DNA from: Pseudomonas arsenicoxydans
GTDB lineage: Bacteria > Pseudomonadota > Gammaproteobacteria > Pseudomonadales > Pseudomonadaceae
Length of the DNA stretch: 64,000 bases
Reading direction: 5' to 3'
Assembly (NCBI RefSeq): GCF_006438915.1
Contig: NZ_RCZE01000014.1
Coordinates: 79,876 to 143,875, forward strand
In this document: one piece after another, positions 27,933 through 36,398 of the stretch
How positions within the stretch are numbered: position 1 is the stretch's first letter
Layout of the letters: each line of letters begins with the position of its first letter
Position numbers and translations under genes: made by a program
Notes under the pieces: generated by a model
What the model was told of the DNA's origin: nothing
The model's input: only the letters and a program-made list of their open reading frames with translations
Database searches by the model: none

Positions 27933-29276
27933 GTGAACCGCGGACGACGTTTTCTGAGTTTTGCCGCGTCGCTGTGCGTGGCACAGTCGGTGGCGGCGCT
28001 GGACCTGCGCGAGTCCTGGAACTTGATGCAGTTTCAGGGCCCGACCTACCTTTCCGCCGGTCACGAACGCGATGCTGCGCTGGAGAACCGCGCCATCGGT
28101 CAATCCGGAGTGCTGCCGAAAATCGGCATCACTGGCTTCGACAACCACATCAACGGCACGCAAAAGCAACCGAATTTTTTCGGCAACAGCCAAACCAATG
28201 ACCTGAACTACAACTCGCGGGGCGCGACCCTGCAGCTGCGCCAACCACTCTTCAATAAACAGAAAATGGCCGAATATCGCCAAGGCGAATATCAGGCCGA
28301 CTACGGTGTGGCCGTGTTCGACGGCAAGGCGCAGGATGCGGCCGTGAAGCTGGCCGGGCGCTATTTTGATGTGTTGCTGGCCCACGAAACCGTGGCGCTG
28401 GCGACGGCCAAGCTCAATTCTTTCAATGAACAAGTGGCCTCGACTCAGCGACGCAGGGAGCTGGGCGACGGCACCATCACTGACGTCGACGAAGCAGTGT
28501 CCCGCCGCGACCTGGCCCAGGCCGAGTTGATCGAGGCCGAGGACAGCGTGACCGTGGCCCGTCGTCTGTTGCAGGAATACCTGGGCCAGACACCCGATGA
28601 AATCGCCACGCTGCAAGACACCTTCCCGACGCCGCCGCTGCAACCGGACAACCTGCAGGAATGGATCATCCGTGCGGGTACCGACAGCCCTTCGATCCGT
28701 GCACGACGCTTGAACGTCAACACCGCCGACGAGGAAGTCGCCAAGGCCAAGGCCGGTCACTGGCCGACCCTTGATCTGGTGCTGGGGTATACCGCTGCCG
28801 ACAGCGAAACCCTGTCCACCCAGAACCAGCGCAACCGCTACTCTTCTGCCGGCCTGGAGTTGAACATTCCGTTGTACAGCGGCGGCTATGTCAGCGCCCG
28901 GGCGCGGCAGAGCGTTGCCACCCGGGATCAGGCCGAAGATGACCTCAATGCCACCCGGGAAGAAATCATCTCGGGGACCACCCGCGAGTTTCGGGGCGTT
29001 CAAAGCGGCGAAGCGCGTATCCACGCACTGGAAAAAGCGGTGAAGTCCAGCGAGCGCTCAGTGGACTCATCGAAAAAAGGCTTCCTCGCTGGCAGCAGCA
29101 CCAACGTCGACATTCTCAACGCCCAGGAACAGGTTTACACCGCCCGCCGCGACCTGTTCGAAGCCAAACTGCGTTACCTGTTGGCCAAGCTGCGATTGGC
29201 GGCAAATGTGGGTGCGTTAGGGGATGACGACATCGCCAGTGCCAATGCTTACCTGGGGCCGAAGTTGTCGTTTTGA
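27933..29276 (+). CDS. TolC-family outer-membrane channel of type I secretion
   Basis: 447 residues. The start is taken as GTG 27933 because AAGGAG lies 7 bases upstream and a signal peptide follows (FLSFAASLCVAQSVAALD). The body has two repeated outer-membrane-efflux domains with long helices and segments such as LQLRQPLFNKQKMAEYRQG and LELNIPLYSGGYVSARARQ, typical of PrtF/TolC. It is the third component of the exporter serving the RTX peroxidase. The 3' end overlaps the convergent phosphoribosyltransferase gene by 28 bases. Confidence 0.94.
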   Translation: MNRGRRFLSFAASLCVAQSVAALDLRESWNLMQFQGPTYLSAGHERDAALENRAIGQSGVLPKIGITGFDNHINGTQKQPNFFGNSQTNDLNYNSRGATLQLRQPLFNKQKMAEYRQGEYQADYGVAVFDGKAQDAAVKLAGRYFDVLLAHETVALATAKLNSFNEQVASTQRRRELGDGTITDVDEAVSRRDLAQAELIEAEDSVTVARRLLQEYLGQTPDEIATLQDTFPTPPLQPDNLQEWIIRAGTDSPSIRARRLNVNTADEEVAKAKAGHWPTLDLVLGYTAADSETLSTQNQRNRYSSAGLELNIPLYSGGYVSARARQSVATRDQAEDDLNATREEIISGTTREFRGVQSGEARIHALEKAVKSSERSVDSSKKGFLAGSSTNVDILNAQEQVYTARRDLFEAKLRYLLAKLRLAANVGALGDDDIASANAYLGPKLSF

Positions 29277-29944
29277 GAGGAAGTTTTTTTTGCCCAGGCC
29301 CGCTGCAACAACTGCATGACCTCGGCATCCGACGTCTGGGAAAAATCCATGTACCAATGCCCGATCGACATCAGCCACTCAGGCATGATCGGGCACACCA
29401 GTTCATCGACTTCACCGCGCAACGCCTCGACCGTTTCGGGTGGCCCCACCGGCACCGCGACCACGATCCTGGACGGCCCGTGCACCCGCACTGCGTGAAT
29501 GGCCGCCATCATTGAAGCGCCCGTCGCCAGACCATCGTCGATCAGAATCACCACCTGATCCTTGAGCTGCACCGGCGCACGCGTTCCCCGGTAAACCTGC
29601 TCGCGCCGCAGCAACTCCCGCGTCTCCCGCACCACCACCGCGTCGAACGCCGCCTTATCAATCGGGTGCGCCCGCAACGCCTGTTGATTGAGAATCTGGA
29701 TACCGCCGCTGGCAATCGCGCCCATGGCGAACTCTTCGTGCGACGGCACGCCGAGCTTGCGCACCAGCATCAGGTCGAGGCGAACATCCAGCGCCGTGGC
29801 CACTTCATACGCCACCGGCACGCCGCCTCGGGGCAAGGCGAGAACGATCACGTCCGGGCGTTGAGCGTACGCTTGCAACGGCGCCACCAGACGCCGCCCC
29901 GCCGCCGGTCGGTCCTGCAAAATCATGTGCGATGAGGGACTCAT
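29249..29944 (-). CDS. Phosphoribosyltransferase-family protein
   Basis: 231 residues of the type I phosphoribosyltransferase fold. The PRPP loop is VVILIDDGLATGASM (about 133-147), and an N-terminal LALPRGGVPVAYEVA gives the second nucleotide contact. Relatives are stand-alone predicted PRTases whose substrate base is unknown. AGGAGG lies 8 bases before the ATG at 29944. The C-terminus runs 28 bases into the 3' end of the TolC gene on the other strand. Confidence 0.9.
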   Translation of the reverse strand: MSPSSHMILQDRPAAGRRLVAPLQAYAQRPDVIVLALPRGGVPVAYEVATALDVRLDLMLVRKLGVPSHEEFAMGAIASGGIQILNQQALRAHPIDKAAFDAVVVRETRELLRREQVYRGTRAPVQLKDQVVILIDDGLATGASMMAAIHAVRVHGPSRIVVAVPVGPPETVEALRGEVDELVCPIMPEWLMSIGHWYMDFSQTSDAEVMQLLQRAWAKKTSSQNDNFGPR

Positions 29945-30038
29945 TAGAAAACCTCCTCAGGCGATCACGCCTGCCGGTTTCATCACGCAGTCCCGAGGAA
30001 TTGTCGGCCTGAGCGTGGCCGACAGCAAGCCTCTTGGC

Positions 30039-31397
30039 TTACACCAATCGCTCGATCCGCTGATGCCGCCAGACAAACCGGTAATACGCCGTCTGCAACG
30101 CCAGCATCCCCAGATACGCCACCGGAAACGCCATCCACACGCCTTGCAAACCAAAGTGCCCGTCCAGCACATACGCCACCGGCAATTGCACCAGCACCAC
30201 GCAGAAAATCGACACCGCCATCGGCACCAACACCGTGCCGCTGGCACGCATGATGCCGCCGACGATCGCCTGGAAGCCAAACACCAACAGACTCCAGAGC
30301 ATGATGTGCAACAAGTGCTCGGCCATTGCGCGCGTCGAGTCATCGGTGAGGAACAGCCCCAACAACCAGTGCGACAACAGGTAACCCAACACCACCAACC
30401 CACCGGTCAGGCACACGTTGATCAGCAACCCCGTGCGCAAAATCGGCCCCATGCGCTCAAGGCGCCCGGCGCCAATCGCCTGAGCCCCGAGGATCGACGC
30501 GGTGATCGCAATCGACAGCGCCGGAAACTGCACGTAATTGACGATCTGCGTCACCGCCCCATACGCCGCCGTCGCCTGCGAACCGTGCTGGTTCACCAGC
30601 GCCAGAATCACCAGTTCCGACACCGACAACACCACCATCTGCAACCCGGTCGGCAGGCCGATGCGCAACACCTTGCCGAGAATCTCCCGGTCCAGCTTCA
30701 TCGCCGCAAACATCTCCCGATCCGGCGCCAGCGGATGGCCCTTGCGAATCAACCGCCACGCCAGCCACCCCATCGCCGACAAATTACCCGCCAACCCGGC
30801 ATACGCCGCGCTCTGAATCCCCATCATCGGCAACCCAAACCAGCCACGGATCAACGCCGGCGTCAGCGCCAACCCGATACACGTCGACACCACCAACGCA
30901 ATCAGCGGCGACACCGTATCGCTGACCCCGCGCAGGAGCTGGGTGAAGAGCACGTAGACCAGCAGCGACGGCATGATCCACATCATCACGTGGGCGTAGG
31001 CCACGGCGTCGTCCAGTACATCAGCCGGCGTGCCCAAACCCTGCAAGGCCGGCCGTGCGAACACACTGCCAAGGACGGCGGCGGTCAGGCCGATCATGGC
31101 GCCTAGCAGCAAGGTGGTGCCGGCGATGGTTTTCACCAGATGCGGCTCACGCGCGCCCCACGCCTGGCCGATGAGAACACCCGCCCCCGCGCCGAGGCCG
31201 ATGACCAGGGCGATGAAGAAAAAGACGATGGGGAACATGCCGGACACGGCGGCCAGGGCTTGGGTGCCGAGCATTTGGCCGATGTAGATGCTGTTGACCG
31301 TGCCGGACATGGACTGGAGGAAGTTCGACAGGACCATCGGGGCGAGGAAAAGCAGGTAGGTTTTCCAGAGGGGTATGGGGTGGGTGGGGGTTTGCAT
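30039..31397 (-). CDS. MATE-family multidrug efflux transporter
   Basis: 452 residues with about 12 membrane helices in two MatE repeats. The N-terminal half has LAPMVLSNFLQSMSGTVNSIYIGQMLG and the second half has a corresponding LRIGLPTGLQMVVLSVSELVI. It exports drugs or metabolites with Na+ or H+. The ATG at 31397 begins just before the first helix; the longer frame adds 51 residues that do not fit. No strong ribosome site is visible before this ATG. Confidence 0.92.
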   Translation of the reverse strand: MQTPTHPIPLWKTYLLFLAPMVLSNFLQSMSGTVNSIYIGQMLGTQALAAVSGMFPIVFFFIALVIGLGAGAGVLIGQAWGAREPHLVKTIAGTTLLLGAMIGLTAAVLGSVFARPALQGLGTPADVLDDAVAYAHVMMWIMPSLLVYVLFTQLLRGVSDTVSPLIALVVSTCIGLALTPALIRGWFGLPMMGIQSAAYAGLAGNLSAMGWLAWRLIRKGHPLAPDREMFAAMKLDREILGKVLRIGLPTGLQMVVLSVSELVILALVNQHGSQATAAYGAVTQIVNYVQFPALSIAITASILGAQAIGAGRLERMGPILRTGLLINVCLTGGLVVLGYLLSHWLLGLFLTDDSTRAMAEHLLHIMLWSLLVFGFQAIVGGIMRASGTVLVPMAVSIFCVVLVQLPVAYVLDGHFGLQGVWMAFPVAYLGMLALQTAYYRFVWRHQRIERLV

Positions 31398-31580
31398 TGA
31401 GGGTCCGTCTCGGGTGTGGGCGCGGTTTGAGGATTCTACGCCTGGGCATTGTTCGGAGACCGCTTCTATTTGGAAAATATGGAGCACTCGAGTAATAACT
31501 GGCGGCAATCCAGCCGATTGCTGCCCGTTGCGAAGGTTAGGAATCCACAACCCAGAGCGGACATCGGCAAGACACTCCGA

Positions 31581-31925
31581 TTAGCTGAATTGACGCTCAT
31601 ACAGGGTGACCTGCTGAGGAAACAGCCCGCCATAGAGAGGATGTGGAATGCCGAAAACATTCACTTCGATGCACGGCGGCGGGAGCTCTTCGGAGTAATC
31701 CAGGATGGCTAATCCTGCACATGGAATGACCAGACCCGCTTCGGTCCGAACAGAAAGATCCAGAACGGTCTGGTGTTGATGGTTCGTGGAACACTGGTTC
31801 TGGATAGCTGCGTACCCAGCGGCAGGTTCGAATTGGCCGAAAGCAACGCCCATCGGGGGATCTCCGTAATCGAGCGCCGAGTAGCCCACCAAAACCAATC
31901 CGCTATAAATTGAGAATCGCATCAT
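31581..31925 (-). CDS. Hypothetical protein
   Basis: 114 residues (or 113 from the second ATG at 31922). The sequence starts MRFSIYSGLVLVGYSALDYGDPPMGVAFG and is aliphatic with several Pro/Gly turns, resembling small uncharacterised Pseudomonas proteins. There is no signal peptide or membrane helix. It sits between the MATE pump and the PAAR/effector cassette on the same strand as both, separated from the cassette by about 200 bases in which I see nothing. Function unknown. Confidence 0.65.
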   Translation of the reverse strand: MMRFSIYSGLVLVGYSALDYGDPPMGVAFGQFEPAAGYAAIQNQCSTNHQHQTVLDLSVRTEAGLVIPCAGLAILDYSEELPPPCIEVNVFGIPHPLYGGLFPQQVTLYERQFS

Positions 31926-32124
31926 GAGACTGCCTGTTTTTTATCATGCATTGGACCTAACCGCGGTATATCACTCGGCTAGTCCTTAAGCGAAGATGAA
32001 GCAGTTGAGCGACCGGTTGATCCACAACCAAAAACTGCCAATCAATATGAGCAGAAAACAGCCAGAAATGGTCAGAGGTTTTTCCTAATGTTCATCGAAT
32101 CCCTAGTCCATTTTTCGTTCCGGT

Positions 32125-32481
32125 TCAAAGCCTACTGGCGATTTCCTTCCAGATGTAGGCGTAGTTGTATTGCAGCCAGCGAACCAGAACTTTATCGAAC
32201 TGCCGACGAAACCAGTTGCGCTCTCTAGCTGCCAGCCTTTCTTCTATCGACTCTCTGAGTATGTCGGGGTCGAACCCCGTCCATACCGGAGGCACAACTG
32301 CCACGAGATTGGTGAAGCACACCGGCGCGACCTCTGAATAGAGGATTGCGTAAAGTATTTCAGGGTCGACGCCTCTCACCTTATTCGCCACATAGTCAAA
32401 ATCGACGGGGAAATCATTGAATGGCTCGGAAAGAGCGGCTCTGACTTTTGTCAGTTGTGGTTCAGTCAGAAGATGTCCCAA
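32125..32481 (-). CDS. Probable effector-immunity protein, DUF7079-like
   Basis: 118 residues, beginning at a TTG (32481) with AGAGGAG 8 bases upstream, inside the last codons of the effector gene (16-base overlap). The pattern LTEPQLTKVRAALSEPFNDF...VDFDYVA...EILYAILYSEVAPVCFTNLVAVVPPVWTGFD resembles what I recall as DUF7079. It is soluble with no signal. Its position, overlapping the 3' end of a putative pore-forming toxin, suggests it is the cognate immunity protein; that role is inferred from context, and a cytoplasmic immunity protein against a membrane toxin would need membrane association. Confidence 0.75.
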   Translation of the reverse strand: MGHLLTEPQLTKVRAALSEPFNDFPVDFDYVANKVRGVDPEILYAILYSEVAPVCFTNLVAVVPPVWTGFDPDILRESIEERLAARERNWFRRQFDKVLVRWLQYNYAYIWKEIASRL

Positions 32482-33248
32482 TGTGTGAGCTCCTCTAACT
32501 CTTCGTCCAGTGAGCTCGCCACCGCTTCGCCTGCGACACCACCGGCGATTGTCCCTGCCAAGACAACTGCTAATGCACAAATGGGGGCGCCTGGGCCGCA
32601 CAATGCGCTAACGCCCATCCCCGCAAGAATACCGCCGACCGCACCAGCACCGACGATGATGCCTTGGCGAGCTGCTTCTTTGGGTTTGTTGTCAGCATTC
32701 AATATTTGATAGGTTGCTAGAGCCGCCGTCACGAGAACACCAAGCTTGCCCATGATCAGCATTTTTTTGGTGCCGGTCGTGAATTTCGCATTATCACGGC
32801 CCGAAGATTCCAGGATGGCGTAGTGAACCTTGTTCTTTTCTACTTCTGAAAGGCTGTCGTAACCCTTCTGAAACAGGTTTTCAGAATAAATATCCAAAAG
32901 TGTTTTGAGTCCCTTTCCCTCTTTTTTCTTCCTCTGAACGATCGCCAACCCCTGTGCTGAAGTGAATTTGCGATGCTCCATCATGATTTTGTTTCGCATC
33001 TCATGACTGAACGTCACCCCTTCTTGTGCCGTAATCTTTCCCGCTTTCACGTCATCTCGGACTTGCTGAGACATGCGTTTGATATTCTTGGTATAGCTCG
33101 ATCTGATTTTTTCATCAGAGATCGCATCCAGTGAAAATCTCAGCGCAGAACCCTCCATCAGCTCTAACGCCCTGTCGAGGGGAGAGTCTTGCAAGGCGTG
33201 CTCACGCTGAACGACATAGCTGCCGGTGACAATGTACGGCTCTGTCAT
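32466..33248 (-). CDS. Putative glycine-zipper pore-forming T6SS effector
   Basis: 260 residues. Residues 1-160 are charged and mostly helical (KNIKRMSQQVRDDVKAGKI). A hydrophobic segment lies at about 164-183, followed by a glycine-rich hydrophobic hairpin (about 196-246) with repeated GxxxG spacing (IIVGAGAVGGILAGMG, VVLAGTIAGGVAGEAV). That is the architecture of membrane-inserting type VI effectors. There is no signal peptide. It starts 10 bases after the PAAR gene and overlaps the presumed immunity gene at its 3' end. No exact family name is recognised; pore formation is inferred. Confidence 0.75.
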   Translation of the reverse strand: MTEPYIVTGSYVVQREHALQDSPLDRALELMEGSALRFSLDAISDEKIRSSYTKNIKRMSQQVRDDVKAGKITAQEGVTFSHEMRNKIMMEHRKFTSAQGLAIVQRKKKEGKGLKTLLDIYSENLFQKGYDSLSEVEKNKVHYAILESSGRDNAKFTTGTKKMLIMGKLGVLVTAALATYQILNADNKPKEAARQGIIVGAGAVGGILAGMGVSALCGPGAPICALAVVLAGTIAGGVAGEAVASSLDEELEELTHWDIF

Positions 33249-33258
33249 AGGATGGTCC

Positions 33259-33804
33259 TTATCCTAAAATTGTGTTCAATAGGCTCTCAGTGAGAGAGGA
33301 GGCCCCTGCGGATGCTTCCTCTTCAAACTTGAGCATCACGCAGGTCTTACCGGACGGATTCGAAAACTTAACGGCGTTGTCTCTATTGAATACACTTGGC
33401 AGTGATGACCCATCCTCAAAATGCGCGGTGCACGATAAGCCCTCATAGCTTTCGTCAGCAGGAATTCTGAAGCCGATCCAGCTCGCGAAACCCGTTAACG
33501 GAGTGGGAGGAACAAACTCGCAGGGTGTATGGGTATCGCCAATTATTACCGTACCCGAACCACCAATCACGATACCGCCGTGGGTGCCTCCGGTATCGAT
33601 GGTCGCTGCATTCTTGCCGTTAATGAACACGGTCGCAGACAGCCCTGAAGAGAGCGCACTACCGCAAGTGCAGGTGTCGCCCTGACGCGCTGCGGGAAGG
33701 CCGTCGAAGAATACGTCAGGAGATCCTGATGCTATAGGGTTGGTACCGTGCCCCGGCAGAGGGCAGCTGTATGGATCACTTTTCCGCGCTGCTGGCTTAG
33801 CCAC
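33259..33804 (-). CDS. PAAR-domain protein with C-terminal extension
   Basis: 181 residues. Residues 1-95 form a PAAR spike-tip domain: MAKPAARKSDPYSCPLPGHG, then GSPDVFFDGLPAARQGDTCTC and GGSGTVIIGDTHTPC, with the Cys/His residues that bind Zn. Residues 96-181 are an extension of unknown type that may dock the next-encoded effector. PAAR proteins cap VgrG in type VI secretion. The start is GTG 33804 with AGGAGG 6 bases upstream. No vgrG or T6SS structural gene is in the window, so this is an orphan cargo cassette. Confidence 0.9.
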   Translation of the reverse strand: MAKPAARKSDPYSCPLPGHGTNPIASGSPDVFFDGLPAARQGDTCTCGSALSSGLSATVFINGKNAATIDTGGTHGGIVIGGSGTVIIGDTHTPCEFVPPTPLTGFASWIGFRIPADESYEGLSCTAHFEDGSSLPSVFNRDNAVKFSNPSGKTCVMLKFEEEASAGASSLTESLLNTILG

Positions 33805-34135
33805 TATGACCTCCTGTCAAAAATCCTTGTGAGCGTCGTAACCTACCAGAACAGATCGCCCATTAGAAATCTCGTGGAGATGGGCGCCTGTAATGATCAG
33901 CGCTCAGCGCCTGCATGAATTGATCAGTGCTTGAACCAAGAATTCACTATGGCGTGAAGAAAAAGCTTCATTTGATTGCAAAGGTCAAGGGCAGCAATCG
34001 GCCAAAAGCAGACCATGGACACGCAGCTAATACGTCAGTAATGTGCAAAGGAATATGTCGCTTTCCCCCTTCTTGATGTCGCGTTTACAACGTCGATTTT
34101 TTGATTGCTCAAGGGATTACGCATGAACATGGGAT
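33805..34135. other. Intergenic gap with a short dispersed repeat
   Basis: About 330 bases between the PAAR gene and the gene cassette. One copy of cggccaaaagcagacc (33999-34014) is present, related to copies at 35241 and 36437. No gene is seen. Confidence 0.5.
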
Positions 34136-34187
34136 GTTATGCCAAAAGCCGTTCGGCATCTAAAAGTTGAATGTAAGGAGCAATAAA

Positions 34188-34625
34188 GTGGAAATCAAGA
34201 TTGATGTATTGGGTTCTCCGACAGAAAAGGATAAAGGAGTTCTGGATAATAGGTTTTCAGAATATCTTCGAATTCAATATCCAAATCTACCACCAGAATC
34301 GGAAGATAAAATATTTATGGTGGTTGCACACGATGAAGTAGGCGACTACATCGGTGCAATAAGCTGTAATTGTTACTGGGATGGCTTAGAAATTGACACC
34401 TTTTGGGTTAAGGAATCTCATCGCGGTAAAAAAGTAGGATCTATGCTTTTGGAAAAAGCAGAAGCGATTGGTGCCAACAATGGGGCAGTAGTTGCATTCT
34501 TAAAAACCGTTGATGCTAAAAAGTTCTATGAACGGCATGGATATGAGATTTATGGTGTTCTTGAGGATCGCCCAATCGGGACTAACCTGTATCATTTAAA
34601 GAAACGGCTAGTAAAACATGCATAA
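34188..34625 (+). CDS. GNAT-family N-acetyltransferase (cassette gene)
   Basis: 145 residues. The acetyl-CoA-binding region is VKESHRGKKVGSMLLEKAEA (Q/RxxGxG/A motif as RGKKVGS), followed by the usual FYERHGYEIYG near the C-terminus. It transfers an acetyl group to an unknown amine substrate. The start is GTG 34188 with AAGGAG 7 bases upstream; a TTG at 34167 is possible but lies before that ribosome site. Codon use is A/T-rich, unlike neighbouring genes, which points to transfer. The stop codon is embedded in an attC-like sequence, typical for integron cassette genes. Confidence 0.85.
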   Translation: MEIKIDVLGSPTEKDKGVLDNRFSEYLRIQYPNLPPESEDKIFMVVAHDEVGDYIGAISCNCYWDGLEIDTFWVKESHRGKKVGSMLLEKAEAIGANNGAVVAFLKTVDAKKFYERHGYEIYGVLEDRPIGTNLYHLKKRLVKHA

Positions 34626-34691
34626 CAACTGGTTCAAATCGTTCACTTCGCTCAATGGGACGGGCTAAAGCCCCCCTTAACCAAATGCTGG
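34620..34691 (+). other. attC-like recombination site
   Basis: In order: R''-like GCATAAC, L''-like TGGTTCAA (34630-34637), a central region with a GGGC/GCCC stem, and L'-like TTAACCA (34677-34683). TGGTTcAA pairs with TTAACCA except for one unpaired C, which matches the extrahelical base of real attC sites. The R' half is missing on this side but is found at the left end of the cassette (34136-34142). Confidence 0.55.
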
Positions 34692-34874
34692 TCAGAGTCC
34701 GCTATGGGTCGTAGCGGACGTGTATTGGCAGAGGCGCTGCCGACTCCTGTTTCTAGACATGTTGTCGATGGCTTCGTAACCTCAGCGATGTCTTGTACCT
34801 CGTTAAATTTTCACGGACGATGCAAAGAGCTCGAAATACTTGAAGAGGACGGTCATGTACCCTTTCGCGATTAG

Positions 34875-35216
34875 AGAAGGCTAGGCAGCAACAAACTGCT
34901 AATTGAGTTCTATCCACAGCCATCGGACATTGGGTTTCAGGAGGCGCTCCGCCTGGTATTGACACCATTTGGATTCTCAGTAAACACCACTGAGCATGGC
35001 ATATGGGCATCCCACTCCCATCTAGAAAGTAAGTTTGGTACTGTCCGAATTGACAGCGACTCTTGGAGCGCTTTCGGAGAAGCCGACCATTTTTCCGATA
35101 ATCCCACTCGCAATAGGCAACTAATTTATGAGCTCGGCGCAATGCTGACCGCTAGCGGAGTGTTCCAAGAGGTTCCGTGGCTTGCTCAGGCAAGACAGGT
35201 GACTAAACGTCTGTAA
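34875..35216 (+). pseudogene. ORF without a start codon, probable gene remnant
   Basis: An open frame of about 113 codons. It reads NKLLIEFYPQPSDIGFQEAL, then LVLTPFGFSVNTTEHGIWAS and LIYELGAMLTASGVFQEVPW, which looks like genuine protein. However, the only possible start is an internal TTG at 34959, and a TAG lies directly upstream at 34872-34874. The sequence before the TTG continues in the same protein-like style, so the gene probably lost its 5' end. The family is not recognised. It lies just beyond the integron-cassette-like segment. Confidence 0.5.
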
Positions 35217-35240
35217 AGGCTATAGGTCGAGCACAGCTAA

Positions 35241-35256
35241 CGGCCAAAAGCGGACC
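35241..35256. repeat. Short dispersed repeat of the accessory patch
   Basis: cggccaaaagcggacc here, cggccaaaagcagacc at 33999-34014, and the looser cggccagaaacggtca at 36437-36452. All three lie in the gaps around the cassette, the start-less ORF and the recombinase, and may mark junctions of successive insertions. Confidence 0.5.
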
Positions 35257-35329
35257 TCCATTTCAGACGCATGCATTCGCCTATAGCGGCCTGTAGTAGG
35301 ATGCGGATTTGAACAAAAGAAGCTTCATC

Positions 35330-35623
35330 ATGGATGTACACGCACTTGAAGAAAGCAGTGTCTTATCGATCACAGTGGACCAAGCCCATCGCTATTTCGA
35401 GATGGTTGTCAGACTGGATGACGGGTCCAGAAATAAGCTGATGGCATGGAACGCGGATGGCACTGAGCTAACTATCAGGCTTGGCGCTCTTAACGTTCAA
35501 AACACCAGTGAACTCGGAGAGCTTGAAGGGATAAACATCGTTGATAATGTTCTATCCCTTGAAGGTGATTTTGGAGATATAACGATCACAGCCACCTCGA
35601 TTTTGATTGAAAAGCTGACGTAA
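35330..35623 (+). CDS. Small hypothetical protein
   Basis: 97 residues from ATG 35330 (104 from a TTG at 35309). The sequence (VDQAHRYFEMVVRLDDGSRNKLMAWN and GDFGDITITATSILIEKLT) alternates hydrophobic and polar residues, suggesting a small beta-rich cytoplasmic protein. No signal peptide, no recognised family and no strong ribosome site. It lies between the start-less ORF and the broken recombinase within the accessory patch, so it may be cargo. Confidence 0.5.
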   Translation: MDVHALEESSVLSITVDQAHRYFEMVVRLDDGSRNKLMAWNADGTELTIRLGALNVQNTSELGELEGINIVDNVLSLEGDFGDITITATSILIEKLT

Positions 35624-35777
35624 CTACCGTGCGGGAGGCTACTTCGAGCTGAATGCTACCCGTCACGGATGTCTGATTGTGGCTATTTACTGCCTGTGCT
35701 GATCGGCAGCTTTGGGTCGGTTAGCGACCGTCGCTCCGATTAGCCATCCTTGTCCTTCCACACGTGGAGGACTTGTC

Positions 35778-36398
35778 ATGAACATCATCGCTACCTGCAG
35801 ACGTCAGCCCTGGAACAAAGGAAAACTGGTCGGGCAGAAAACCCCACTCCGACTGAGAGATATTTGGGCCATCCGAGTAAGGCTTCAAATTGCGGAAAGA
35901 ACCCGAGATCTGGCTCTCTTCGATCTGGCCATCGACAGCAAGCTTTGAGCCTGCGACTTAACCAAGCTCCGCGTGCGCGATGTTGCTCATGGCGAGCACT
36001 TATCATCACGAGCCATGGTGATGCAGCAGAAAACGCAGCGGCCTGTGCAGTTTGAGATCACTGAGCAAACACGATCTGCTCTCGGGGCCTGGATACATCG
36101 GGCCCAGCTACGCAGCGAGGACTACCTTTTTCCTAGCCGGCTGCATACTTCAGACCATCTATCTACTCGTCAATACGCTCGTATCGTCAAAGGCTGGGTG
36201 AAAGCCGTGAGCCTTGATCCAGCCATGTATGGCACACACACAATGAGACGTACGAAGGCATCACTGATCTATCGCAGGACGAAGAACCTGCGGGCGGTTC
36301 AGTTGCTGCTCGGCCATACGAAGCTGGAGAGCACTGTTCGATACCTGGGGATTGAGGTCGATGACGCCCTGGAGATGGCGGAACAGACTGAGGTCTGA
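35778..36398 (+). pseudogene. Tyrosine recombinase interrupted by one in-frame TGA
   Basis: The frame from ATG 35778 (GGAGG 7 bases upstream) to TAG-type end 36398 encodes a compact phage-integrase-like protein of about 206 residues, except for TGA at 35946-35948 (after LAIDSKL). Reading continues in the same frame with ACDLTKLRVRDVAHGE. The C-terminal part has the catalytic features GTHTMRRTKAS, LLLGHTKLESTVRYLG with H-x-x-R, H and Tyr. In relatives that I recall, the stop position is Arg, so a CGA-to-TGA change is likely. A downstream GTG (35973) would give only a truncated protein. Confidence 0.85.

Larger units (their letters stand above)
34137..34691 (+). mobile_element. Probable single integron gene cassette
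   Basis: The segment is AT-rich against its surroundings and holds one gene (34188-34625). Its left edge is GTTATGC (34136-34142). Just at the gene's stop is GCATAAC (34620-34626), the exact reverse complement, as expected for the R' and R'' cores of one attC. The following 65 bases look like the rest of an attC. The left boundary is taken after the G at 34136; the right boundary is approximate. No integrase gene is nearby, so insertion at a secondary site is inferred. Confidence 0.55.

Noticed and set aside
34753..35142. 129-codon minus-strand ORF
   Set aside because: Arg/Cys-rich reading opposite the more protein-like plus-strand frame; no ribosome site.
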